Source: Tanytarsus gracilentus (taxonomy: Eukaryota > Arthropoda > Insecta > Diptera > Chironomidae). From it: DNA of 64,000 nucleotides. A program made the position numbers and the translations under genes. Each line of letters opens with the position of its first letter. Position 1 is the stretch's first letter. The notes under the pieces were generated by a model, which was not told where the DNA came from, made no database searches, and saw only the letters and a list, made by a program, of their open reading frames with translations. The stretch covers positions 124,001 to 188,000 of the forward strand of contig JAXRKN010000040.1 in the NCBI GenBank assembly GCA_038502055.1, read 5' to 3'. Of the stretch, positions 12,001 to 25,100 are shown in pieces.

Positions 12001-15000
12001 TAAATATGGTTGCAGAGCCGAAGGTGAGTGTTATTATGAGCCAAGGTGTAATCTCATCTCAGGAAGTGTTCGTGAGTTAATTTTCGAACTTTTTCCTTTC
12101 ACACATATGAAACGATTTTCATATTTTTAACAGCCACATCAGACGGGTCGAAAGCGTCAGAACACATCGAAAACTGGAAATGACTGGGATTATTATTACG
12201 ATAGGTGAGCTTCAAAAATTTAATTTAAGTTGCTCTATCAACATTTTTTTAAATGACAAAAGCAATTTTTAACTGAAACTCGCAACATGTGGCAAATGAG
12301 TTCTAATTTAATTTCTTCTCTCACGAGTTCTTAAAGCAATTTAAAATTAATTGCAGTGTTTGTCTTTCCAACCCCTTTTTACATTTACAAGAGACATAAG
12401 AATAATTTTAATTTTATACTCAAACTCACACAGTGATTTCATTTTTTGTAATTTTCCACATGAGAGCAGTTTGATATTTATTTCATGGAACTTTTCTCTT
12501 TTACTTTTCATGTTGTACTTAGTTACTATGCTTCGACATTGTTTCCGCAAGCAGCAACACCGCAACCACGTGCCGTGAAAAGACAAAGGCTGATGACTCC
12601 CGTGCAAACTCGTCCAACTGCAATTATTGCGAGTCCATCGACGCAAGTGGTCTTGCAGCCACAGCAGCAGCAACAGATTGTTGCATCCAATAATTTAACG
12701 GCAAATACACTTTTACAACTTCAGCAGCAGCAACAAATTTTACTCGCTAACGGCACTTCACTCGTAAATCTTTGTAATTCCAAGCCAAATCAAACGTTTG
12801 TGAATGGAAGCAGCAACAAATCATGCAATGGCGACAATAACGAGAACATAAATCAACAGAACTCAATTGCAGGCCCATTCAAAGTTTACAGTGAGTTTTT
12901 TTTTCGCCATGATAAAAAAGTTTTGAGTTTATGAGGTATTGAGAAATTTTTATTTTTTATTTTTAACGTTGAAGCCACGACACGTCAATGGTTTATTATT
13001 TTTACTAATTGTTAAAGTTTATTAAACAAATTAAAGCAATTTTAATTAAAACATGAGTTTTGTGCTTTACAAAATAAAAAACTTTAAATTCAATTAAGGT
13101 TAAAAAAATGTGGTGAGAGGGAACCACTAATGAACACATTTCATTGCGGCTGTTCCTTGAATTTCTCATCTCTAACGTTTCCTTTCTCTTCCTCGCAGGC
13201 AACCCAGACATCTTAATATGTGGGAATTGTAGAGAAATGTTTTCGGAATTAAGTGATTTATTAGATCATAAACGATCTTACTGTAAGCTGAGATTCACTT
13301 GTAAATGTCAGGATCAACTTCCAACAATTATAAATAGTGAGTAAAAACATAAGAAATGCACACGACCACATCATGGATTTTCTTTTATTTACGCAGAGAA
13401 TTTGTATCCATCATCGAAATTACTATGTGTGGTCTGTAAGTTAGGATTTGAGCATCCATGGGATTTGATGGTGCATGCACAAGCGGCACACATGGTGAAT
13501 ATTTATGAAATCGGGGAATCTGATGAGGAAGACGATTCGAATACAAACAACAATGGCAATAAATTAGATAAGGCTAATGGTGAAAGCCAGCATAACAGCA
13601 ACGTGAACGGATTGCATAGCAACCAAAATGAAAATGTAAGTTCAGCTCTTTGTCGTTGTGTAAATGTGAAAATGTACTTGTTAAAAGGAATTTTAATGCG
13701 ATAGAATTTTTTTGGTGGGCGGAGTTCGCGACTTTAAAATGTTTTTATGCACTTTAATTTTTTTAAAGCAATTTTGAAATTTTCAACACGAAAAATTTCC
13801 CGCAAAAAGTGAAAATGTTAACGAGGAAAAATGCGGGCGGAAAAAATTAAATGATAAATAGAATGCGAGGAAGGACAACGGCAATTTCATAAGTAGGACA
13901 TTCGTCGCTTTTTTAAAGATCCCTCTTGATGATTTTTCTTAATTTATTTCATTCAAATGGCATTAATACTATTTAAGGGACGGATGCGAGTGAAATAAAG
14001 ATTTATATCGGTAAAGAAATTGAAAATTAAATGAATGTTGATGGCTTTATGGTAATTTTCTTTTGGAGCTATCTTTTGGTGCATAAAAATTCTGGATATT
14101 AAACTTCAAATATTTATCATAAAGCACTGAAATTGACATGTTTGGGAAAAAGTTTAAATAACTTTTAAGCCATCGCAATTTGTATCACCGATTTAAATCC
14201 ACAGCGTATGTGATCAACTAGAGATCCTTAAATAACCGGTTTTAACGATTTCGGTTTAACCGGTTTTAAAAAGCTCATAACCGGTTTTCACCGGTTAACC
14301 GGTTATGAGTTTTTATCTAAATTTCTGAGAAAAAACGGATTTTTTAAAAAAAAAAACAACAAATTTTAAATAAAGGAAAATTTAATTTAATAACTTAAAA
14401 AACTTAAAAACTAAATAACAAAGATTAATTTAACTTATTTCTAAAATAACACTTCAGAAAAGCAATTGCATTGATGTTCTCATCTCCAAGTCTATTGAAA
14501 AGCTTGCTGACTAGATGATTTGATTCCGAAAAACGACAAAAAATATTAAAAAACTACTATATTTTCACAATAATTACCGTAACACTTTTTGTCTCGCGTT
14601 GTCAAAAATGCAAAATTCACTTCACTTTTTTAATAAAATAAATCACTTTAAACTGAATTGTGATAAAGCGTAAAAGTATTGAATAAAACAAAACTTTTGA
14701 TATCTTAATATCTGATACATGAGAAACGTAAGTTTAGTGGACATTTAGTACCTGATTTTTCACAATATTAGTATTTGAAGATAGGTTTATTAAAATAAAC
14801 ATAAAAACGGTTAAAAACATTGATAATATTTATAAATTTAAATTGTAATTTTTTAATAAAATTAAAATAATTTCATAAAGTAGAAAAACCGGTTAACCGG
14901 AAGAAAAAATCGGTGAAACCGGTTATTAAAAATTCCGGTGAAAACCGGTTATAACCGAACCGGTGAAAACCGTGAGGATCTCTATGATCAACCCCACCTC

Positions 15001-15784
15001 CAGAGTAAAAACTTTATCTATCGACTCTCCCTCGATGCATCGCATCGTACATATATGTAGTAAAATTAAATCCTTTTTCACTATAACGTACACAAACAAT
15101 GGAACTGAGTGTGTGCCATCAAAATCATGCAAAATTAATGAAAAGCAATGAAATTGATTAGCTCGGTTGATATCGATGTAGATGTATGTGTGTGTGCTGT
15201 ATAAACATGGCAACATATCATGAAGAATTTTGTAACAACATCCAAAGAGGAGGAAAAACTTTTCCTTCCTTCCCTTGTTGACTTTTCCTTTTCACATTTC
15301 CTTAATAGCTTTTTCTCTTATAATTGAGGGATTTCTTCATAAATTAAGTCTGTCTTCGTTTTCTCATTTAGGATGAAAATATGGAAAACATCCATTCATC
15401 ATCGCCTACCAGTGAACTTTTACTCATTGAATCGTCCAACGATAATGAATTGATAATAGACACTAATGGCCTCGATGCGAGTATCAATGGAAAAATGAGT
15501 GCCGATCTCTCGCCCCATGATTTAATGTTGTCTTGCTCACGTAGCACATCTCCATCGGATAAGGAAAACGGCATGGAATCGCCACCACGAGCGTGCATAA
15601 TGAGAGCATTAAGTATTGTAAGTCAAGTTTTCGTTTTAATTAAAGTTTTTCATTCAATGTCATGGTGGTAATCTCTATCTCTCATTTCTCACAGGATACA
15701 AATGCAAATCCCAGCTTAGCCAATGCCTTAGCCTTGTCATTATCTAATGGGACAGCAACGACAACTACAATGTCCATGCAATAG
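9047..15784 (+). CDS. hnRNP C/RALY-like RNA-binding protein with two BCL11-like zinc fingers
   Basis: Nine coding exons: 9047-9191, 10218-10325, 11998-12023, 12134-12204, 12523-12890, 13199-13336, 13397-13635, 15372-15617, 15695-15784. All junctions are GT/AG and in frame, giving 476 residues. Residues 20-90 form an RRM with RNP2 IFVGNL (22-27) and RNP1 KGYAFVQF (54-61), followed by VNMVAEPK. A DWDYYYDSYY stretch and a basic KRQR nuclear signal (136-139) sit in the order found in vertebrate hnRNP C/RALY. A Gln-rich part is next. A C-x2-C-x12-H-x4-C finger follows (C247, C250, H263, C268), then C-x2-C-x12-H-x4-H (C296, C299, H312, H317), an acidic run (about 322-330) and a Ser/Asn-rich tail. 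It should bind U-rich nuclear RNA. The fingers are not part of human hnRNP C. The ATG is 66 nt after a splice acceptor, so an upstream non-coding exon is expected. Orthology to the fly RALY-like gene is inferred. Confidence 0.88.
14211..14992. mobile_element. Non-autonomous hAT-type transposon with 8-bp target duplication
   Basis: The direct repeat TGATCAAC occurs at 14211-14218 and 14985-14992. Between them, 14219-14984 (766 bp) begins TAGAGATCCT and ends with its exact reverse complement, a 10-bp terminal inverted repeat. Subterminal parts are packed with ACCGGTT/AACCGG motifs in both orientations. An 8-bp duplication with a TAGAG-like terminus is typical of the hAT superfamily. The interior keeps only a short minus-strand transposase tail, so the copy cannot move itself. 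It sits in the seventh coding intron of the RALY-like gene and disrupts no splice site. Confidence 0.85.
14425..14538 (-). pseudogene. hAT transposase C-terminal remnant
   Basis: On the minus strand 37 codons followed by TAA read as a plausible hAT C-terminus. The pattern is FSESNHLVSKLFN, then LGDENINAIAFLK, then a basic end, which resembles the usual end of hAT transposases (acidic EN followed by a FL-containing helix). A stop codon lies six codons upstream of this stretch and the rest of the transposase is absent. The assignment rests on motif resemblance plus the surrounding TIR and target duplication. Confidence 0.5.
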
Positions 15785-16407
15785 GAACTCAAAAGTGCAC
15801 AACAGCGACAGTATTTCACTCATCATGAGTACAACGGTGATGGCTTTCATGTGAATAAGAAAAAATCAACTGAGTTCTCGTCACTGGAATTATCATGAGA
15901 TTTATTTGCATAATTGATTTTCAAGGATTGAATTTTTTAAAAAATCTCTCAACCCCTGAAAAATGCTAAAAGTGAGCTTAAAATATAATTAATGAATAGA
16001 ATACATTTTAGTTTCGTAAAACATGAAGAGGAAAATAATTTGTTACAAGCAAATGCGACAAAAACATTTTCTCTTATTTCTATTATATTGTCAGTAGCAC
16101 GTTACAAAAAAAGAAATTATAAGAAATCATGAGGAGCAACAATAAGAAACAAAAAAAAGTTTTTCTTTAAGATGATGGCAGGCAGTGAATTAATTTTCAT
16201 TTTAAATTATGCGTATTTAAGTGAAGCGAAGATGAAAGTTATACAACAAAGTAGTTTATAAAAAAAGTACATATCGTGGTGTGAGAGGATAATTAAATTT
16301 GAAATTCAAAACAAATTTACGAGAAGAAAAAGTTTTGATATTTTTTCAATAAACCCTTTCTGGTTATAGATTTTGCTGTAAGTTTTTCATATTAACAAGT
16401 CAATAAA
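15785..16407 (+). other. Probable 3' UTR of the RALY-like gene
   Basis: AT-rich sequence after the TAG stop. AATAAA signals occur at 16348-16353 and 16402-16407 and would give a 3' UTR of about 600 nt. Further AATAAA copies downstream (near 17605) allow a longer form. Confidence 0.4.
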
Positions 16408-19400
16408 GTTTGAAGTTTTCATCATGCAATACCGAATTGAATTTTTTACCTTTAGATGGAAATTCACATAGAAAAAAATTTAATTTGTTCAAATTTCAAA
16501 AATTTGAAGTTTAAAAGTTAAAAATGATTTCAATTAAATCTTCAGCGCCAAGAATGACACATTTCTAAATTTTTTAAAAATTCTCTTTAGAAAAAAATGT
16601 GAAAATTATTTTATATTTTCTTTTTGAAAATTTATCTCGAAATTCTTCTTCAATAAAATTCTCATAAATATTTTTTTTCACTCAGCAAGAAAAAAAAATT
16701 AAAGAGTTATGGCATCGTCGCAATAATTTCTCACAAAATAAATAAGAAATATCCACATAATAAACATATTAAATTGAGCATTTTAAAAATAAGCAAACGG
16801 CAGTAATCACACGTAGATCGATGTGAAAGAAAATTAAGAAGAAAGTGCATAATTTTTAAAAGAAAAAATACCAAAAATGCTGCAAAACATTTTCCCACTA
16901 AACGAGAAGAAAAATATACTTTAAATGAGGAAAAGAGAATTATTATTTTTAAAAGTCGTAATGTCTTCCGGTCGTTTTAGCGAAAAAAACGAGAGCGCGC
17001 GTCCAGATTTAATTTACACTTTTTCTTAAATCCCATGCAGTGTAAGCAAGAGCGAGAAGGGATTTATGATTCAGGCATGTGGATAAAATAATTAACAAAT
17101 TAATTAAAATCATTTATTTTCTGGCTAATATCACGAATGAGGCAATGAAAAATTATTAGCTTATAAAATTCCAAACACGACACGAGAGCGCTCGTCATCG
17201 ATCTAAAAAATACCCATTCAAATTTAAAGTAAATCTTTTGACTTCTTTTTGATCTATTTTAATGGCTCCGTTTGCACATCTTATATTAAAAATAACAGTT
17301 TCCTTCTTAATGAGAAAATATATTTTTGCACCTAATTATTGCCAAACACCTAAGTTTCCGTTTATAGCCAAAACATTGAGTTAGATTCGACTTTTCTATT
17401 AGCTTAATTTCCCTTCTCTACTTAAAGTAGATGTCCTACTGTTGTATATTATCTCGATACAATTACTTTAGTTAGATAAACATTATAATAAAAATATCTT
17501 GTATAGATTTGAATATAAGCCATGTTGTGCTACAAAGTAAGATGAAAAAAGATCGATTATAGTTAGTTTTTGCTTCTCTTAGCGAATATTTTTTAATATG
17601 AAATAAAATAAAATTGGTCCGTGGGATTAATTCGAAAAATGTTTTAAAAGTTACAAATTGTGTTTAAAAATTTATTGTCATAATCATAAAATGAGTAAAT
17701 TTATTCAATAAAAATTGCATAAAAAATTTATAAGGGTTTTTATAAAGTTCAATTCCAGGAGTTATTTTGGATTCTAGTCTTTACGATCATAATTTCTAAT
17801 AATCCCGAAAATTGTAATTTACTACTTTTCGATCTTGGTTGCTTTCGAAAATTGCCCATAATTTGCGCTCTCATTCATTGCTCATTGACTTTAGAAGAGC
17901 GTTTTGCTTCATAAATTGAGCAAATTTATGTCACCCACAGGCGGAGGTTATAAAACGTTCGACAAAAGACATGCATACAGTCAATTTCCATAGATGATTC
18001 CATTCATTGAACCCTATACGCGAAGGATGGAGAGAGCGAAAGTGAAAAAGGGCATAACTATATGAAATCATATAAAAATTTTCCATCACATTTCACTGCT
18101 TTTACGGAAAGTCAAGTGAGATGATTATAGACGTGTGTCATTACTCGGCTATGAACATTTTTTTCGCATGAATGGAGACACACTCAATAACATCTCACAA
18201 TGAATTCCTCTACGTCCTCGTCTATGCAATGCTAAATGCTGCCTTTTCATTTACACTTTTATTGATTTTTTTTTGCAGACATGTAAAATCAAGTGATGAA
18301 AATATTTTCAAACTTTTTAATGTACTTTTTTTTTGAAGTTTCCAACCCTTAAGCACATGAGTGTATAGAGGCGGTAAAAATAATCACCACATGTGGAAAA
18401 GCGTTAGAATGCATCAGGTTGGTATGCACTACGATGATTTGCACCCGCTTATGAGCGAGATTTATGCAAAATACAATTGGCTTAAGAAGCATCTCATCAG
18501 CTTTCACATGAGCGCATTATATTTACTTAAATTTATTTACCGACGAATGCACAAATTTGCTGATTATTCATAAACACAACACGACTGTGAGAAATTTCTT
18601 GCTCGAATAATTAAAAAAAAGTCTAGAGATGAAAAATATTTTCTATCATCACACTTCATAGTCACAGCTCATTTTTTTGGAATTTTGGAATGAGAAATTT
18701 GTGAAGGCGGTGTCGAGAGTGAAAGAGAACAAGCTTCAAATTTGAGAGTGGGTAAGAGAGAAAAATAATATTGCAAAATTTTCTGCAATCCTGTTTCGAT
18801 AGAGAAAAGATGAAAAGCTCAGAGTTTCGCTCCTTCAATCGAGGAGAAAGATAATAGTGAGAGAATGAGAGTTGAACGATGTGCAGTGTCTGAATGCGAT
18901 TAAATGTTTATGCTTAGTTTTTTTGGTATAGTGTTAGCAGCTTTGTGGATATTGCGGCTTCACTTTTCACAAATTAATAAATCATAAGGAATGAAATTTA
19001 TTTGCTGTAGAAGACGAAAGTGTTATAGTGGCGCATATGAAGAGACTTGCAGCTCTCGAGAATTGTCTTGAATAATTAAAACTGTGAGTTAAAAATTAAT
19101 TTCAAACTCTTGTGAAATTTTGTGGACTTGGATGATAGAAAATTTTCAACGAAAAAAATTACTCAAAAATTTCATTTAAATTTACATGCATGCCAAATTT
19201 TGTCTCCAAACTTTTCATGTCTCTCGACTTTAGATGAAATCATTTCAAGAATAATTTTAATGGAATGTTTAATAATAAATGACATGAATTTCTCAATTTG
19301 TTACGAAGAGGTTATTGCTGTTTTGGTTGAGACATGTTGAATTATTAATTGAAATAGCATCATAACAGTGAGTGGACAAATGGTTTGAGCTTAACAGCAA

Positions 19401-21272
19401 ACTTACACATGTGGCTTTACAACATTTCATGCATATATGAGAATTTACGTTGTCCATAAACCAATAAAACTTTTGTGTCTCAATGTGAATGCAATGATGT
19501 GAAAATGCTCTAAGTCATAAGTATCAAAACAATCATTAAAACATGACCACAGGCACTTTCGTTTACCAGCCTCATCATTCACAAATGAAGAGTCACTAAA
19601 AGAAAAATATTTTGAAACGAGAAAAAAAAATCTTTTTAAGGAGCATAACAACAACTTTTTATGTCAAAACCATAAACACACTCGAGGATGAGAGAGTCAG
19701 ATATTGCGGCATAGAAAACAAAAGTGAAGAAATCGTTTGTGATAAGTGTTTGTTAGGTCGGCCTACATCAAAAGGAGGGAACGTAATGAGAAAAGTGGAA
19801 AAATATAACAGCTTAATGGCTTTCCACTCCCATATATACTTTTCACCCATCTCATTTTTAATCTCTCCAACAGATTTTTCCTTTTACACTCCTTTTTGTC
19901 AGTCAATCACTTTGTCACGGTGAAGGACTTAATGCGACCATTAAAAATTAATTACTCGAATACAGCGACTGCAATGAAATGTCATTGAAATGAAAAATCT
20001 CGACTCGGTGATGATTTAAATCACAAGTGTACTTTTTGAGGGAAAAACAAGAAGTGATTCGGTAATTTTATGCGAGATTTATTTGCATTTTTGCATCTTC
20101 ATTAAATCATTTAATTATCTGTGAAGCTTTTAATTATGAGTTTTTATAATTTTAAAAAACAATTTAGGATTTTTAGAAATTTCTTGAAACATTTATAAAA
20201 AGAACAAATAACAAGTTGATCTAAATAAATTTCAACCGGAAATCTTTGATATAAATTTGAATGGTTAACTTCTTCTTCCTTTCGGCCTTTTTATCATCTT
20301 AAAAATTTCATCACATTTGTATCTCTCATCTTAATCTGTTAATGAATATTAGCCACATTCGTTTTGATCTGTTCACTCTTTAATTTTATTATCCCACTTG
20401 AAATGTTTCTAACGCTTGTACAATAAGTTAACAAAGCTTGGCATCAAGCCAGATCTAATCAAATCTATTATTATTTTCGATACAAGAAATAAAATTGAGG
20501 AACGTCTAGAAGAATTTCAAGAATGAAATGCATGATAGAGATTTATGAGAGAAAATATTCAAAATGAGTGAATTTTCTTAACTAATAATTTTTTCATATA
20601 AAAAAGCCAATTTACTGTCCACTGTACGTCAAATTCACTCAAAGTCATGCAAACAGTGGCGTTTTATGAAAAAAAATCTCTTTTAATTGAAAAATATTCC
20701 CTCAAGTCACACTTTGATATCGGTTTTGCGATAGTTTTTCATCTCCTTTTTAAATCGTCAAAGAGATGTGATAAAAAATATGAATTTACTTCCTTTTCAT
20801 CAAAAGCTTCCAGCATTTTATTTTCTTTCCTTTCGTTGAAATTACTTAGACACAGCACATAATAATTACGACGTATAATCTTGTGAAATGTAATATGCTG
20901 AAAAAAATATTTTTAAAAGGTTTAAAAGCAATTGAGTTTGAAATTAGATTAATGTTGTAAAATCAAGAAAGTATGATAAAAATATTCAAGGTGAAGAAAT
21001 TTTAACTTTATTTTGAAAAGTTTTTAAAATCAAAATTTAACATTTTTACAATTATATTTTAATAAATTATTTTCTAAATTTCCACCTCTTGCCAGCACAA
21101 TTTTTTTGCATCTCGTGTTCACCTTTTACTTTGATGTCAAGCGCTCATTTCATTTACCTTTCATAAAAATTTTGCCCCTTTTATCTTTATTCAATTGCAA
21201 AAAAATAATTTCACGTTTTGTTAGGCGCGTAAAAAATAAAAAATGTTTCAAAACCCACACGTGGGTGTTGCC
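16408..21272. other. Non-coding stretch
   Basis: No gene or RNA gene could be supported. Open frames are short and compositionally like background. No terminal repeats were noticed in this part. Confidence 0.45.
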
Positions 21273-22103
21273 GCGTAACCCACTTGTAACAGATCAGTGT
21301 TTGAAAATCAAGTGCATAAAAAATGAGTTTAAGTCAATCCGGACACTTTGGCTGTCCGTGGCAGTCCTGTTCGACCATTCCTCAAAAATCGTCTATGTCA
21401 TTAGATTCCTGGTCCAATTACGAGTTCAACGATACCCATGAAGTCATAGTTCTGAAAAATGGACATTTTGGCTGTCCGTGGCACTGCTGGCCGGCCATGA
21501 TGGACATTCCTCAAAAATCGTCTATGTCATTAGATTCCTGGTCCAATCACGAGTTCAACGATACCCATGAAGCCATAGTTCTGAAAAATGGACATTATGG
21601 CTGTCCGTGGCACTACTGGCCGGCCATGATGGACATTCCTCAAAAATCATCTATATCAATCGATTCCTGGTCCAATCACGAGTTCAACGATACCCATGAA
21701 GCCATAGTTCTGAAAAATGGACATTTTGGCTGTCTGTGGCACGACCTATGGTCACGACTCGAAAAGCATGTATGTCAATCGATTCCTGGTCAAGTTACGA
21801 ATCAATGCCAATCGATTCCTGGTCAAATTACGACTTCAACGATACCCATGAAGCCATATAAGAGAAAATTTGTATGAAAAATGGACGTTGTGGCCGTCCA
21901 TGGCACGACCATAGGTCATGACTCAAAAAATAGTCAGTGCCTGCACATATAGACCCTAAGAGCTACCATCTGGCGAAAACTAGAAGTCTCTAGCTGGTCC
22001 AGGGACCGAGATCTCGCTTGTGCAGACGGACGGACGGACGGACAGACGGACGGACGGACGGAATCACGAGCATATAAGCGTTACACCACTTTGTGGGTTA
22101 CGC
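21273..22103. repeat. Tandem-repeat element with short terminal inverted repeats
   Basis: GCGTAACCCAC at 21273-21283 is matched by its reverse complement at 22093-22103, bounding 831 bp. Inside, a unit starting GGACATTTTGGCTGTCC recurs at about 21341, 21461, 21590, 21719 and 21883, with steps of 120, 129, 129 and 164 bp. After the array come unique sequence and a GACG microsatellite at about 22025-22061. Both ends can also fold into imperfect local hairpins. No target duplication is visible. A 184-codon plus-strand frame (21323-21877) runs through the array because the first three steps are multiples of three. Its product would be only the repeated 43-residue unit, so I treat it as a by-product of the repeat. 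GC content is higher than the flanks. Element class unknown. Confidence 0.65.
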
Positions 22104-25100
22104 TAAAAATTGTGCACGTAATTTCTCGTGTGTATGTCGTAGGAAGAAAAACACTCCAGTTACGATGAGATGAGATGATGATGATGTTTTATATAGAGCG
22201 GTATGTGGTAATGTAATATCGACAGAGGCGCGGAAGAAAGATTTTTGATGGAAACCGCATGCTGTTAAGGCTTTCCACAAAATTAATTTTTGAGATGTCG
22301 CTCAACTCTCTCTTCAGGTGGTTTTCATCATTTCAAATTTGTGTAAAATCGATTTCATGTTTTGAACTCACGAAATATTTCCGAAATTTGATGCAGCTCA
22401 CATTCATCGAATACTTTACAGTGTCGGTGTGGATGTTTATGTGCGATGCATGTGACATTTCATAAAATCATCTATAAATTTTATTGCATTTGCATTTTAC
22501 AACACTTTGCTAGAGAGGGATGAAAATCTGCAAGCTGTGTGGGATGAATTCTGTTTTTGAAATTTAGTGGAAGCTGTGAAACAAATTTTCATTAATTATG
22601 CAATGCGATAGAGACATAGCTGAAGTGTATTGTCGAGGTTGATTAAATCATAGAATATGTTTTTAAAAAGTTCACCAAATAAGGAAAAATTTCTAATCAA
22701 TAAATAAAATTAAAAAATAAGCTTTAAACATTTTTTTAAATTTCAATTTAAAAGTTAATTATAGTCAAAAAAAATTGTTTTCAGTAAACGATGAATAAAA
22801 AAAATTACATTGTTCATTCATCATCTCATCAATGTCTGCGTGTGTGTCAGCACAATTTTCAGCTGATATCGGTTAAATTTAATTAAAAAAGTGAGAGAAC
22901 TTTTTTTAACATATATCGCAAAATTCCTTCGACCCATCACAGCGATAAACTCGTAAAGTATAAATATTTGGCAGAATGACAAGATGATGATAAAATATAT
23001 AAAAAATTTCTCACGCTTTTCAATTTATTTCAGCCGAAAAAAAATTGACATCAAAATTTTTTTAATTGACTTTCGAGTAATATTCTTTTCACGAAATTCT
23101 TCACTTATATTGAAATAATTATACAAAACTATAATTTTTAATTTACATCCATAATGAAAAAGTGCAAGACTCGAAGAAAAAGAACATTAATAATAAAAAT
23201 TTCAGTTTTAATCAAGATTTATATCTTAAAGGGGTTTTTCTCGCTTTCTATGCCAGAATTTCTTCTAATTTCTAATTAACGGTAAGAAAATTGTCAATTG
23301 TTTAGAGTCGTGAAAGAAAGAAAGTAAAGATTTATCAAATGATTAAAAACTGAAAAATAATTTTTCAAAAAAGATGAAAAGAGCATTTCGTGCGATGCAG
23401 TCTTCTAACGTTCATTCTAAAAGAACTCATTTCAATACTTTCTTTATGTCAATTATGTTATTAACGTCATAACTCACCTCGAACCCTTTAACTTAGTTCT
23501 CCCTTTTATTTCATTAATCACAAAAATAATTTTTTCTCTTATTAATTTCTCAATTCAGCATATTTTTTGCTATTTCTCTAATACAATTTTCCACTGCATT
23601 AATATTCTTCGCACGCGGCTAATCAGAACAACTGAACATTTTTCATTTTCAATTCACACGAGAGCTACTAGCGTAATTAATGCCACTTTCACCTCGTTGC
23701 CATCAATCATAACCGAAAAAAATCCTCTGTGAAAGTGAACAAGCTATAACGGCGACAGTTTGTTAAGATTTTTATCCGCTAATTATTTCGATATGACGAC
23801 AGTCACAAGTAGGAGAATAATACAAAACTACGTGCTTCCGGGCGGGGGGAGATTATTTTAATACACGTTGAAAGGTATGAAAATGGTAAAAAAATCTTTA
23901 CACCGATAAAGAATTTTATGGAAATAAAAAGTAATAAAATAAAACTCAGTTTATGAACATTTTTCATTTTTATGAATGCTAAAAAATGACAAATAAAAAA
24001 AGAAGAAATCAAAAATATTTTGATACAAAAATAATTAATTGCTCAATAAAAATATTTTAAGGTTCATAATAATCAGAAAATTATCCCATGAGTAAATTAA
24101 ACACATTTTTCTTTTTTCTCACGCACGAGCTCACACAATGTGTAAAAAGGGATTAAAAATTAATTTTCAAAACAAATTTAATCCACTCAATTTCACATTT
24201 TCCTCTCAATTTTCTCAAACTCTCTCAATTTCATTGCTCAATTTTCTTTTTTGTAGAGTTTTCCGTCACCGAATGAAAAATTTCTTTCTCACGTTTCAGT
24301 TTTTCACGTTGAACGAAGATATGCGCACGTGGTATTTTTTCGATCTTCTCTCTCATTTGACTTTTCTTCTTCATGCATAACGAAAAATTCTTGACATTTT
24401 TCACCTGAGATATTTTTTTTCAATTGATAGAAGAATCTATTCAAGACATTTCTATTATTAAATGATCTTTATTGGCTATTCTAGTGATGTAAGAGCAGCT
24501 CCCATAATAATAATAGTAAAATCTCTTTTTATTATCATCCCTTATTATCACTTGAATCAGCTCAAGTTCACGTTGAGAGGGAAAGTAAAAGCATACACAA
24601 AATTCAACCAGTATGCCTAATTATAATTTATATTGTACAACATACACTAGTAGCACAGCAGCCGACCAAATAACCTTTTGTGAAGACAAACTCATAATTA
24701 TGATTTATGGCATGTTTTACAGACTGATTTATTTTGTGGCTTTTTCACAATTTTACTGCATAGCTGCCAACATATTCACCGAGCAACAATGAGCGCGTAG
24801 CTCATGCCAACCCTTTCTAAATTAAAACTTTTCACACTTTTGAGTTTTAAATAATAATAGCTCAATAATTAATTGATAGGTTAATTAAGTAATCACACAC
24901 ATTAATGATGAAAATTTAATGAAAATATTTTAACAAAGGGAGATTAGGTTTCGATTGTGGTTGGGGTTGGTGGTGATCAACATGTTGATTAATTTTTAAA
25001 CAGGTTCACACTTTCATCATGATATGAATGAATATTTAATTTTTATGAGTGAAACTTTACTATTACGGTCCTCCTTTTAAGATGATGATCGATTGCAATT

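Noticed and set aside
21323..21877. 184-codon open frame in the tandem array as a gene
   Set aside because: It exists because repeat steps are multiples of three; the product is only the repeated unit, with no start context, splice partner or known domain.
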